The translations under genes and the position numbers were made by a program. Positions 16,379 to 23,852 of a stretch of DNA of 62,470 bases are shown here, piece by piece; position 1 is the stretch's first letter; every line of letters starts with the position of its first letter. Source of the DNA: an uncultured Candidatus Neoarthromitus sp. (GTDB taxonomy: Bacteria > Bacillota > Clostridia > Clostridiales > Clostridiaceae); contig CALADQ010000025.1 in NCBI GenBank assembly GCA_937890765.1, positions 1 to 62,470 of the forward strand, read 5' to 3'. The notes under the pieces are model-generated. The model saw nothing but the letters and a program-made list of their open reading frames with translations, made no database searches and was not told the DNA's origin.

Positions 16379-18070
16379 CTATTCATAAAATTGCTTAAGA
16401 ACAAAATCCAATGCCTCTTTTGGGTTTCTTGTCAACTTTATATACTCAACCCCTTGAGTCTTAACAAGTTTTATTCCTAACTTGTCTGTATCTTTTTTTA
16501 TATCTTCATAATTAGAAGCCACTTGAGGTGCAAGTATTACTAAATCAAAATCCTTCAATATATCATTGTGCGCTCCATAAGAACCCGCTGCTGAATCTAC
16601 TTTGATGTTATTTTCAACAGCTGCTTTATTTAAAGCATTTGACAAAAGCCCACTAGTTCCACCACCAGCACACAATACTAAAACATTTTTTTTATCGCTA
16701 ATTGTTTTTTGCAAATTTGCATCACAATTATTTTCAATTTCTTTTTCAACTTTTTGCTCTTCGTTAATTTCATTTTTTTCATTTTCAATTACATTAGTTT
16801 CAATTTTTGATTCTTCCAATAACATTTTTTTGTCGTAACATCTCAAAAACGGATAATAAATAATCGTGTCAACAATCAATATTAATATTGTAAGAACTAT
16901 TGACAATTTATCAAATCCCGTTCCCATAACTAATCCTAATGGCCCTGGTATCATCCAAGGAAGAAAATAACTAAAACTATTCATTCCTAAAAATTCTACA
17001 AAAAACTTAAACAAAAACACATTAACAATAGGCGTAACTAAAAACGGAATTGCGAACATGTGATTAGAAATTAGTGGCGTTCCAAATAAAACTGGTTCGT
17101 TTACTCCAAAAGAAGTTGGAAAAACTGAAGACCTTCCAACTGATTTACTTTGTTTTGATTTTAAAAACCACATCATGATAAAAGGAACAACAAATGTCGC
17201 TCCCGTTCCACCTATAGTAGCAACAAAAGATTGAAGTCCTGGTGTGACAAGTGCGTTCGCATGCATTCCATTAGTTAAAAACATTAGATTTGCATCTAAA
17301 TTTGCATATGCAATAAACGCAATTATTGGTTCGACTATTGAAGGTCCGTGAACTCCAGAAAACCAAAACAATGTCATAGCTCCATATATAATAACAAGTC
17401 CTATATAACTATCAGCCAAATCAAACAATGGTCTTAAAAATTGAATAGTTAAGCTAGCAAAATTTTCTCCAAAAAATTTTCGCGAACAAATATCTATTAA
17501 AAACATTATTAATATTGAAATACTAAACGGTATGGCATCCTTTAAAGTCTGTGCCAAATTAGGTGGTATTTCTTCATGAAGTTTTATGGTAACATTATTT
17601 TTTATACAAATTTTAAAAACATTCACTGTTATAATTGCCGAAACAAATGCAGGAATAAGTCCAATAGAACCAACAAATTCTGAAGTGAATCCACCAAAAA
17701 AAGAATCTGAAGCCAATAACAAAAATCCCAAAACACCTGCTAATAAAGTCGATATGTTATTTATTTGATTCGTGCTTTCCATAGAACGATTAAAAGAATC
17801 TGTAAGAGTTTTAGAAGTTGTTCCCGCAATAACAAGTCCTAAAAATCCGATGGAATAAAAATAAGGTTTCATTATAAGACTTTGAGTTTCTGGACTCATT
17901 GAAACTCCAAAAAGTTTTGGAATAAACGCAATCAACAAAAAAATACTTCCAAAAAGCAAAACTGAAGTGGCCGCCAAAAAACCTTCTCGTATAGATCTTA
18001 AGTAAGCATTGCGCGACAACTTTTCAAATTTAGGACGAATACTTTCAATAAACTTTACAAACTCTTTCAT
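16379..18070 (-). CDS. lacE: Lactose PTS permease, EIICB component
   Basis: A 563-residue membrane permease of the lactose/cellobiose PTS family. Residues 1 to about 430 form the EIIC channel with roughly ten helices, including the conserved GVHGPSIVEPIIAF and SFGVNEPVLFGTPLI segments that bind sugar. A Glu/Asn-rich linker (about 430-457) leads to the EIIB domain, which begins KKNVLVLCAGGGTSGLLSNA; the Cys there is phosphorylated and passes phosphate to lactose during uptake. It works with LacF (EIIA), encoded six bases upstream, and delivers lactose-6-phosphate to LacG. Length and order match staphylococcal LacE. Confidence 0.95.
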   Translation of the reverse strand: MKEFVKFIESIRPKFEKLSRNAYLRSIREGFLAATSVLLFGSIFLLIAFIPKLFGVSMSPETQSLIMKPYFYSIGFLGLVIAGTTSKTLTDSFNRSMESTNQINNISTLLAGVLGFLLLASDSFFGGFTSEFVGSIGLIPAFVSAIITVNVFKICIKNNVTIKLHEEIPPNLAQTLKDAIPFSISILIMFLIDICSRKFFGENFASLTIQFLRPLFDLADSYIGLVIIYGAMTLFWFSGVHGPSIVEPIIAFIAYANLDANLMFLTNGMHANALVTPGLQSFVATIGGTGATFVVPFIMMWFLKSKQSKSVGRSSVFPTSFGVNEPVLFGTPLISNHMFAIPFLVTPIVNVFLFKFFVEFLGMNSFSYFLPWMIPGPLGLVMGTGFDKLSIVLTILILIVDTIIYYPFLRCYDKKMLLEESKIETNVIENEKNEINEEQKVEKEIENNCDANLQKTISDKKNVLVLCAGGGTSGLLSNALNKAAVENNIKVDSAAGSYGAHNDILKDFDLVILAPQVASNYEDIKKDTDKLGIKLVKTQGVEYIKLTRNPKEALDFVLKQFYE

Positions 18071-18076
18071 AACTCA

Positions 18077-18391
18077 CTATTCCTCTTTTTTATAAATCTC
18101 CATTAAGTGACATATTATATCTTTTAATAAAATTGTAGTCATTAAATGATCTTGTCCATGTATCATTATAAAACTCATTGCCAAATCTTCACCACTAGCT
18201 TCTTTAGCTAACATTTCTGTTTGAGCTTTGTGAGCTTCGGCAATACATTGTTTAGCTTCCTCAATTAGCTGTTCTGCCAAATCAAATTGTTTGTCTTTAG
18301 CTTTAGCCAATGCTTCCAACATTTTTGAACGAGCATCACCTGCATAGGCAACGATTTCAAAACCAATCATAGCAACTTCTTCTTTATTCAT
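18077..18391 (-). CDS. lacF: Lactose PTS EIIA component
   Basis: A 104-residue EIIA of the lactose/cellobiose family, an all-helical trimeric phosphocarrier. The phospho-accepting His lies in SFIMIHGQDHLMTTILL, which is nearly invariant in the family, and the N-terminus (MIGFEIVAYAGDARSKMLEAL) is also typical. It takes phosphate from HPr and gives it to the EIIB Cys of LacE. First gene of the lacFEG operon; ATG 18391 has AGGGGAG upstream. The promoter proposed at 18593-18621 would give it a leader of nearly 200 bases. Confidence 0.95.
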   Translation of the reverse strand: MNKEEVAMIGFEIVAYAGDARSKMLEALAKAKDKQFDLAEQLIEEAKQCIAEAHKAQTEMLAKEASGEDLAMSFIMIHGQDHLMTTILLKDIICHLMEIYKKEE

Positions 18392-18570
18392 AACAAATCT
18401 CCCCTAATAAAAATTTTCAAAATCTCGCTTCAACAATTTGAAACGTTTACTTACCACAAAACAAAAACCCCACGACAAAACAATTTACATTCAGATTGTG
18501 CCCTCAAATTAAAATAAGTATTCAATCCAAATTCAAAAAAAATTGTAATCGAAGTGTTGATTTGTGTTTT

Positions 18571-18583
18571 TAAATGTTCGTTT
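18571..18583 (-). promoter_or_regulatory. Operator-like motif 1 (probable LacR site)
   Basis: Reads AAACGAACATTTA on the minus strand, an exact 13-base match to the motif at 18792-18804 on the plus strand. It lies a few bases downstream of the predicted lacF transcription start, the right place for a repressor. The extended match continues as AACA a few bases further on in both copies. Confidence 0.6.
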
Positions 18584-18592
18584 AATGATTAA

Positions 18593-18621
18593 ATCATAAA
18601 TGAAATTTTGTTTGTTGTCAA
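18593..18621 (-). promoter_or_regulatory. Promoter of lacFEG
   Basis: On the minus strand, TTGACA (18616-18621), 17 bases, then TATGAT (18593-18598): a near-consensus sigma-A promoter. The predicted start, near 18586, abuts the operator-like motif at 18571-18583. Confidence 0.7.
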
Positions 18622-18740
18622 TACATTTTATAACTTCAAAATTTTTGCTACAACGCTATAACAATTATTGATTTGCTGTAAAGATTTAATTTTAAAATAG
18701 AATTGTGTAAAACGTAATCACAAACTTTATTTTTAATTAG

Positions 18741-18769
18741 TTGACACAAAAATTTTTTTGTTTTAGAAT
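18741..18769 (+). promoter_or_regulatory. Promoter of lacRAB
   Basis: TTGACA (18741-18746), 17 bases, TAGAAT (18764-18769). Transcription would start near 18776, just before operator-like motif 2. Confidence 0.7.
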
Positions 18770-18791
18770 ATTTTTGAAAGTAAATAATAAA

Positions 18792-18804
18792 AAACGAACA
18801 TTTA
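18792..18804 (+). promoter_or_regulatory. Operator-like motif 2 (probable LacR site)
   Basis: AAACGAACATTTA, identical to motif 1 in opposite orientation, about 16-28 bases after the predicted lacR transcription start. Suggests autoregulation of lacR along with control of lacFEG. Confidence 0.6.
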
Positions 18805-18841
18805 TTAACATTCCAAAAGTTTAGAAGGATAATTTCGAGCG

Positions 18842-19594
18842 ATGTTAAAAGAAGAACGTCAGCAAATAATTCTTAATCTGTTGGCAGAGAAAAATATTAT
18901 TAAAATAAGCACGATTAAAAAAGTCATTGATGTTACGGACATGACAATTAGAAGAGATTTAAAAGATTTGGAAGAGCACGGATTCTTAACGCGAATTCAT
19001 GGCGGTGCAAAAAATAAAGATTTAACGGTTCCATATGAGCTAAGTCATTCTGAGAAGAGAGACCTTAACATTAATGAAAAAAAGTACATTGCACAATTAA
19101 TAGCTAATCAAATAAATGACAACGATACTATATTTTTAGGTACTGGTACAACGATTGAATTGGTATACGATTTTATAAAATCGAAAAACGTGAAGGTGAT
19201 TACTAATTCAATTTTTGTTTTTGACAAATTTAAAAACGATTTAAATTATGAACTTATTTTAATAGGTGGAACTTTTCGTTCTAAAGCAGGAGCATTTATA
19301 GGTGCCATAGCTAACGAACAACTATCCTCACTTTATGTTCAAAAATCATTTATAAGTGTTAACGCTGTGGACGAATTTGGAATTTACAACGCCAACGAAG
19401 AAGAAGGTATTCTCCAAAAAAATATTTTGAATAATTCCAACGTATCATATATAATTTCAGATTCAACAAAATTTAATAAGCAAGACTTCTATCGTTTTTC
19501 AAATTTAGATGAGATAGATTTTTTAATCACGGACAACAATCTTTCTGAAGAAACGTTGAGTCAGTACTTAAAAAGAGTAAACATTATAAATTAG
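18842..19594 (+). CDS. lacR: DeoR-family lactose operon repressor
   Basis: A 250-residue DeoR-family regulator. The N-terminal helix-turn-helix domain covers about residues 1-60 (ERQQIILNLLAEKNIIKIST, then TDMTIRRDLKDLEEHGFLTR), and the C-terminal DeoRC sugar-phosphate-sensing domain follows (NDNDTIFLGTGTTIELVYDF, VITNSIFVF, LIGGTFRSKAGAFIG). Its position first in the lacRAB unit, divergent from lacFEG, marks it as LacR, which in staphylococci and streptococci responds to tagatose-6-phosphate. GTTTAGAAGGATAATTTCGAGC supplies the ribosome site. Two matching 13-base motifs in the divergent promoter region are its likely targets. Confidence 0.9.
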   Translation: MLKEERQQIILNLLAEKNIIKISTIKKVIDVTDMTIRRDLKDLEEHGFLTRIHGGAKNKDLTVPYELSHSEKRDLNINEKKYIAQLIANQINDNDTIFLGTGTTIELVYDFIKSKNVKVITNSIFVFDKFKNDLNYELILIGGTFRSKAGAFIGAIANEQLSSLYVQKSFISVNAVDEFGIYNANEEEGILQKNILNNSNVSYIISDSTKFNKQDFYRFSNLDEIDFLITDNNLSEETLSQYLKRVNIIN

Positions 19595-19608
19595 GAGGAA
19601 AATTTTGA

Positions 19609-20040
19609 ATGAAAGTTTTTCTATCATCAGACAAAGATGGATTTGATTTAAAAAATTATATAAAAAATGTTTTAGACAAAGAAACAAATTATGATGTCGT
19701 TGATTTGACTCCTGTTCCAGCTAATAATTTTATCGAGTCATCAGAACTTGTTGTAAAACGATTACAAGAAAATGATGATTCTTTGGCTATTGCGTTTGAT
19801 GCTTATGGAGCTGGTAGCTTTATAGCAATATCAAAACATAAAGGAATGGTTGTTGCAGAAATTTCTGAAGAGCGTTCCGCATACATGACACGCGAACACA
19901 ATAATTCACGTGCAATAACTTTGGGAGCTAAAATAGTTGGCACAGAGCTAGCTAAAAATATTTCTCTAGAATTTTTGAAAGCTTCATATGATGGCGGACG
20001 TCATCAAATCAGAGTTGATATGCTAAATAAAATGTGTTAA
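19609..20040 (+). CDS. lacA: Galactose-6-phosphate isomerase subunit A
   Basis: A 143-residue RpiB/LacAB-family protein, the usual LacA length. It forms a heteromultimer with LacB that converts D-galactose-6-phosphate to D-tagatose-6-phosphate. Conserved blocks include MKVFLSSDKDGFDLKNYIK, the FDAYGAGSF loop in place of the RpiB catalytic CGTG loop, and ISEERSAYMTREHNNSRAIT. Starts 14 bases after lacR with GGAGG upstream and is followed 18 bases later by lacB, so the three genes form one transcript. LacA subunits lack the catalytic Cys and depend on LacB. Confidence 0.95.
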   Translation: MKVFLSSDKDGFDLKNYIKNVLDKETNYDVVDLTPVPANNFIESSELVVKRLQENDDSLAIAFDAYGAGSFIAISKHKGMVVAEISEERSAYMTREHNNSRAITLGAKIVGTELAKNISLEFLKASYDGGRHQIRVDMLNKMC

Positions 20041-20058
20041 TTTACTGGAGGTATTTTT

Positions 20059-20577
20059 ATGAAAATTGCAATTGGTTGCGACCACATTGTTACAGATATA
20101 AAAATAGCAGTGGCCGATTTCCTTCGTAACAAAGGCTATGACGTTATCGATATTGGAACTTACGGATACACAAGAACTCACTATCCTATATACGGAAAAA
20201 AAGTTGGCGAATTAGTTTCATCAGGTGAAGCTGATTACGGTGTTGTAATTTGTGGAACAGGAGTTGGAATAACAAATTCGGTTAACAAAGTTCCAGGAAT
20301 TAGAGCTGCTTTAGTTAGAGATATGACGACTGCTTTATATTCTAAAAGAGAACTTAACGCAAACGTAATAGGATTTGGTGGAAAAGTAACTGGCGAATTT
20401 TTAATTTGCGATATAGTTCAAGCATTTTTAAATCAAAATTATGAGCCAAGCGATGAAAATAAAAAATTAATAGCTATGCTTGATGAATTAGATTCTAAAT
20501 TCACTACTCAAAAATATTCTAAAGATATTTTTGACGAATACCTAAAAAAATGGGATAACGGTGAATATTGTGATTAA
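20059..20577 (+). CDS. lacB: Galactose-6-phosphate isomerase subunit B
   Basis: A 172-residue RpiB/LacAB-family protein with LacB hallmarks: MKIAIGCDHIVTDIKIAVAD at the start, the catalytic-Cys loop VVICGTGVGITNSVNKVPGI, and RDMTTALYSKRELNANVIGF. It pairs with LacA to make tagatose-6-phosphate. Ribosome site GGAGG lies seven bases before ATG 20059. Last gene of lacRAB, with a strong terminator about 60 bases downstream. The next two pathway genes (lacC tagatose-6-P kinase and lacD tagatose-1,6-bisphosphate aldolase) do not follow here, unlike in staphylococci. Confidence 0.95.
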   Translation: MKIAIGCDHIVTDIKIAVADFLRNKGYDVIDIGTYGYTRTHYPIYGKKVGELVSSGEADYGVVICGTGVGITNSVNKVPGIRAALVRDMTTALYSKRELNANVIGFGGKVTGEFLICDIVQAFLNQNYEPSDENKKLIAMLDELDSKFTTQKYSKDIFDEYLKKWDNGEYCD

Positions 20578-20634
20578 TTAAAAAATAAAATTCCTACTAT
20601 CAAAATAAAATTTTAATTTAACTTCCAAATTTAG

Positions 20635-20665
20635 AAACAATCCTAACTAGGATTGTTTTTTTTTT
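20635..20665 (+). terminator. Terminator of lacRAB
   Basis: AAACAATCCTA pairs with TAGGATTGTTT, followed by a run of T. A textbook intrinsic terminator. Confidence 0.9.
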
Positions 20666-20683
20666 AACTTTAAAATAAAATAA

Positions 20684-20712
20684 TTGATTTTTGTAAACGT
20701 ATTTATTATAAT
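20684..20712 (+). promoter_or_regulatory. Promoter-like sequence without an obvious gene
   Basis: TTGATT, 17 bases, TATAAT. The 270 bases downstream, up to the hairpin at 20940, contain no convincing ORF; I see only AT-rich sequence. Could drive a small RNA or be chance in such AT-rich DNA. Confidence 0.35.
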
Positions 20713-20939
20713 GTAAATGTAGACAATAAATTTTATTTTAAATGCAAAAATAAAATTAAACATTAACAATTAACTACACAATTATTTTTAAATATTTACA
20801 TTAAAATTAGCAGGTATTTTGGCATAATGTTACTATAGCGGTTTGTCATTTTCTCAAAATTTATAATTATATTTTACGAAGTTTTAAATTATTTTTATAA
20901 GGTATAATTGTAGAATAAAGCCCAATCTTTTATTAAGAA

Positions 20940-20967
20940 AAGGAGTGCATTGTAAAATGCACTCCTT
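20940..20967 (-). terminator. Terminator of the gatZ-like gene
   Basis: AAGGAGTGCAT pairs perfectly with ATGCACTCCTT around a 6-base loop; on the minus strand it is followed by TTTCTTAATAAAAG. It lies 25 bases past the stop at 20992. Confidence 0.75.
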
Positions 20968-20991
20968 AAACGTTTAAATCAAATATTAAAA

Positions 20992-22305
20992 TTACTCAAT
21001 TGCAAATATATAATCATCTAAATATTCGCCTATTCTATCTTTTAATAATTCCTTAGCACTTGGATTTAGTGATTTACATCTAACTTTTTTGTATTGCTCA
21101 TGCATAAATTGACTTATAAGCGTTATTGGAATTTCAATTCCATCCAAATTTTCAAAAAGTTTATTGAGTGCAAAATCAACTTCATCTTTCGGCATATAAT
21201 ATCTAGCTCTATCAGATAAACTATATTTTCTTTGAAGCTTTATGTCTTTACCACTTCCTGAGTAATGATTTATCCAATCTTTAGGATTTTTAATCATGCT
21301 AAAATCTAAAACATTTATGAAATTTGACAATTCAACATCATCATTATATTGCAAAAGTTCTTTTTCAATATAATCTAAAGCAAACACTCCCTCTCTAAAT
21401 CCAAATGTTAAAGCTGGCCCAACTTTTAAAATTACGAAACCATCTTCCACCATTTGCTTTAAAGATTCTGAAGTTTGATAATCTGTTGAATGAGCTTCAA
21501 ATATTAATTGAGGATAATCTTTAAGAGCATTTGACAAATCTTTTGCTTTTTCTCTATTGTACTCCCATATTGTATCACTACCAAATTCAACGCCAGGCTG
21601 AACAACAACTCCAACTACATAATCCCAAGCATGTCCAACTCCAATTTTTTCAAAAGCATTTTTGAAAGTATCAACTGTACTTTTAAAATTTTTAACATTA
21701 GTTACTTGTATTCCTTCTTCTTCCTCTTCTTCAACTTGAGCTCCTCCAGGTATCGGAACTTCGCTTCCTATTATATAAACTGGATGTACTGCATTACTAT
21801 TATTTTTCTTTAGCTCCTCGTACGCTTCTTCAGAAACTTTACAAAGAATAGAAGCTCTTTCTGCTATCAAATCATCTCCAAAAATATCGTTTTCAAAATC
21901 ACCTTTCAATGGCATACTTGTATCTAAATGAATTTTTGTGAATCCTGCTAAAACATATTCTCTTATTAACACTTTTGCATTTTCCATTGCATCATCTGGA
22001 TTTATATTTTTCCAAGTCAAAGGTCCCAAATGATCGCCGCCCAAAATTATTCTTTCTTTAGGAAATCCTATTTCGTCAGCTATTTCATAAATATAATTAA
22101 CATAATCTTTGGGTTTCATTCCTGTGTAACCACCAAATTGATCAACCTGATTTGCCGTAGCTTCAACTAAAAGAGGAATATTTTTATTTAAAAGTCTCTC
22201 CATAGAAGCTTCTATTACTTGTCTATTTGTACAACAAACAGAAAATATACCTGCATGTTCACCATTTTTATATTTGTTAACGATTTCTTTAATTGGATGT
22301 ACCAT
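20992..22305 (-). CDS. Tagatose-1,6-bisphosphate aldolase non-catalytic subunit, GatZ/KbaZ family
   Basis: A 437-residue TIM-barrel protein of the GatZ/KbaZ family. In enterobacteria these subunits stabilise the class II aldolase GatY/KbaY, which splits tagatose-1,6-bisphosphate into dihydroxyacetone phosphate and glyceraldehyde-3-phosphate. Characteristic blocks are GIFSVCCTNRQVIEASMERL, ILGGDHLGPLTWK, FTKIHLDTSMPLKGDF and IFEAHSTDYQT. ATG 22305 has GAGGTG upstream. Single gene with its own terminator, 415 bases from lacB, so it probably completes the lactose pathway, but no GatY, LacC or LacD is in the window. An acidic run (EEEEEE, about residue 195) interrupts the barrel. Confidence 0.88.
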   Translation of the reverse strand: MVHPIKEIVNKYKNGEHAGIFSVCCTNRQVIEASMERLLNKNIPLLVEATANQVDQFGGYTGMKPKDYVNYIYEIADEIGFPKERIILGGDHLGPLTWKNINPDDAMENAKVLIREYVLAGFTKIHLDTSMPLKGDFENDIFGDDLIAERASILCKVSEEAYEELKKNNSNAVHPVYIIGSEVPIPGGAQVEEEEEEGIQVTNVKNFKSTVDTFKNAFEKIGVGHAWDYVVGVVVQPGVEFGSDTIWEYNREKAKDLSNALKDYPQLIFEAHSTDYQTSESLKQMVEDGFVILKVGPALTFGFREGVFALDYIEKELLQYNDDVELSNFINVLDFSMIKNPKDWINHYSGSGKDIKLQRKYSLSDRARYYMPKDEVDFALNKLFENLDGIEIPITLISQFMHEQYKKVRCKSLNPSAKELLKDRIGEYLDDYIFAIE

Positions 22306-22437
22306 TTATTTCACCTCTAAATTTTTACATATAAATAACTCCCAAACTTTTTTATTAACCTACTATCATTTTTAATTGTAATCATTTACTTTAATATTGT
22401 CAAATTTATAAAACGAATTTAATTAAGAGTAAAAAAC

Positions 22438-22469
22438 AAAACCACCTGAGCTTAAAATCAAGTGGTTTT
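22438..22469 (-). terminator. Terminator of the flagellin gene
   Basis: AAAACCAC (22438-22445) pairs with GTGGTTTT (22462-22469), followed by a T-rich stretch on the minus strand. Confidence 0.6.
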
Positions 22470-22476
22470 ATATTTT

Positions 22477-23652
22477 TTATCTCAAAATTGACATTACTTG
22501 TTGCGGTGCTTGGTTTGCTTGTGAAAGCATTGCCTGTGATGCTTGTTGTAAAACGTTAAGCTTCGTTAAATTCATCATTTCTTTTGCCATATCTACATCA
22601 CGAATTCTTGATTCTGCCGCTTGTAAATTCTCTGCTGTGTTATCTGTTGATGCAATTGTATGCTCAAGTCTGTTTTGCGCTGCTCCAAGATCCGCCCTTT
22701 GCGAAGAAATTTGAGAAATAGCTCCATCTAAACTTTTAATTGCCTCTTGTGCATCTTCAGCACTTCCAACTCCAATTCCTCCAAGTCCTAACTCTCTACT
22801 TCTCATATTCTCAACACTTAATCCAATCGTTTGCTCTTGATTCGCTCCAACTTGAAGTTTTATTCCATCATCTAACTTCTTAGATTCATTTGTGAAAGTA
22901 ACTGTACCTATATCACCTTTATTTGCAAAATTAGTATTTAAATCTTTTAATTTAATATCAATCCCTGCTAATTTTACTGAAGCATCTCCAGTTTTTATAG
23001 TTTTACTATCCATAACATACTCTTTGTTTCCATTAAATTTTGAATTATCAAGTAATTCAACTTTAATATCTGTCCCATCACCTTTAGTAAGTTTAAGTTT
23101 AAATGTTCCTTCTCCCAGTGATTGTAATTCTTTTTCATCTACTGTTGACAGTGCATCCTTAACCTTATTTTTATCAGTTCCTGTTACTTCAACACCACCA
23201 GCTTTCTTATCCAATTTAATTTCTTTTCCTGAAACATTACCATTTAAAACTTTATTGCCATTGAATTCTGTGTCACTTGCTATTCTATCAATTTCACTTT
23301 TTAATTGCTTGAACTCTTGATTAATTAATTCTCTATCTTCATCTGTGTAAGTTCCATTGGATGATTGTACAGCAAGCTCTCTCATTCTTTGCCCTATAGC
23401 TTGCGTTTCTGATAATGCTCCCTCTGCTGTTTGTATCATTGATATACCATCTTGCGCGTTCCTCGAAGCTTGATTAAGTCCACGAATTTGCGAACGCATT
23501 TTTTCAGAAATCGCAAGTCCAGCTGCATCATCTCCAGCTCTATTTATCCTAAGCCCTGAACTTAATTTTTCCATTGCTTTTCCTTGTGCTATCGTTGTGC
23601 TCCCCATATTTTTATGTGCATTCATCGCATTTAAATTGTGATTAATTATCAT
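22477..23652 (-). CDS. fliC: Flagellin
   Basis: A 391-residue flagellin. The conserved N-terminal D0/D1 region runs to about residue 140 (MIINHNLNAMNAHKNMGSTT, LSSGLRINRAGDDAAGLAIS, GQRMRELAVQSSNGTYTDED) and the C-terminal D1/D0 from about residue 290 (LGAAQNRLEHTIASTDN, MAKEMMNLTKLNVLQQASQA, ending QQVMSILR). The 150-residue centre is variable, Lys- and Asp-rich and predicted to be surface-exposed. The RMRELAVQ segment corresponds to the Toll-like receptor 5 contact region of immunostimulatory flagellins and is intact. No signal peptide, as expected for type III export. Start at ATG 23652 with AAGGAGG. A stand-alone gene; no other flagellar genes are in the window. Confidence 0.97.
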   Translation of the reverse strand: MIINHNLNAMNAHKNMGSTTIAQGKAMEKLSSGLRINRAGDDAAGLAISEKMRSQIRGLNQASRNAQDGISMIQTAEGALSETQAIGQRMRELAVQSSNGTYTDEDRELINQEFKQLKSEIDRIASDTEFNGNKVLNGNVSGKEIKLDKKAGGVEVTGTDKNKVKDALSTVDEKELQSLGEGTFKLKLTKGDGTDIKVELLDNSKFNGNKEYVMDSKTIKTGDASVKLAGIDIKLKDLNTNFANKGDIGTVTFTNESKKLDDGIKLQVGANQEQTIGLSVENMRSRELGLGGIGVGSAEDAQEAIKSLDGAISQISSQRADLGAAQNRLEHTIASTDNTAENLQAAESRIRDVDMAKEMMNLTKLNVLQQASQAMLSQANQAPQQVMSILR

Positions 23653-23813
23653 AAATATTCCTCCTTGAAATTTTAAAAATGTATACCATTAATTTTTAAA
23701 AATAAGTACAATGTTTATAGTTACCTTTTTAAAGTTTATTAATACTTTCTTAATTACATTTTTTTATTTTTAATTGCTGGAAATTTTTTTAATACTCTAA
23801 TAAAAAACAACAA

Positions 23814-23838
23814 AAAGGCCAATTCTTCATTGACCTTT
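23814..23838 (-). terminator. Terminator of guaB
   Basis: On the minus strand AAAGGTCA pairs with TGGCCTTT (one wobble), then TTTTTGTTGTTTTTT. Confidence 0.65.
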
Positions 23839-23852
23839 AGAATTTTTAAAAT

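Larger units (their letters stand above)
18392..18841. promoter_or_regulatory. Divergent lac control region (lacFEG and lacRAB)
   Basis: A 450-base region without genes between lacF (minus) and lacR (plus). It holds a promoter for each direction and two inverted copies of a 13-base motif placed just downstream of each promoter (listed separately). The stretch 18392-18570 would be the untranslated leader of lacF; I see no RAT antiterminator site or riboswitch in it. Confidence 0.75.

Noticed and set aside
18437..18452. Possible CcpA cre site in the lacF leader (TTTGAAACGTTTAC)
   Set aside because: The half-sites are two bases closer together than in a cre site, and AT-rich chance palindromes are common; not listed.
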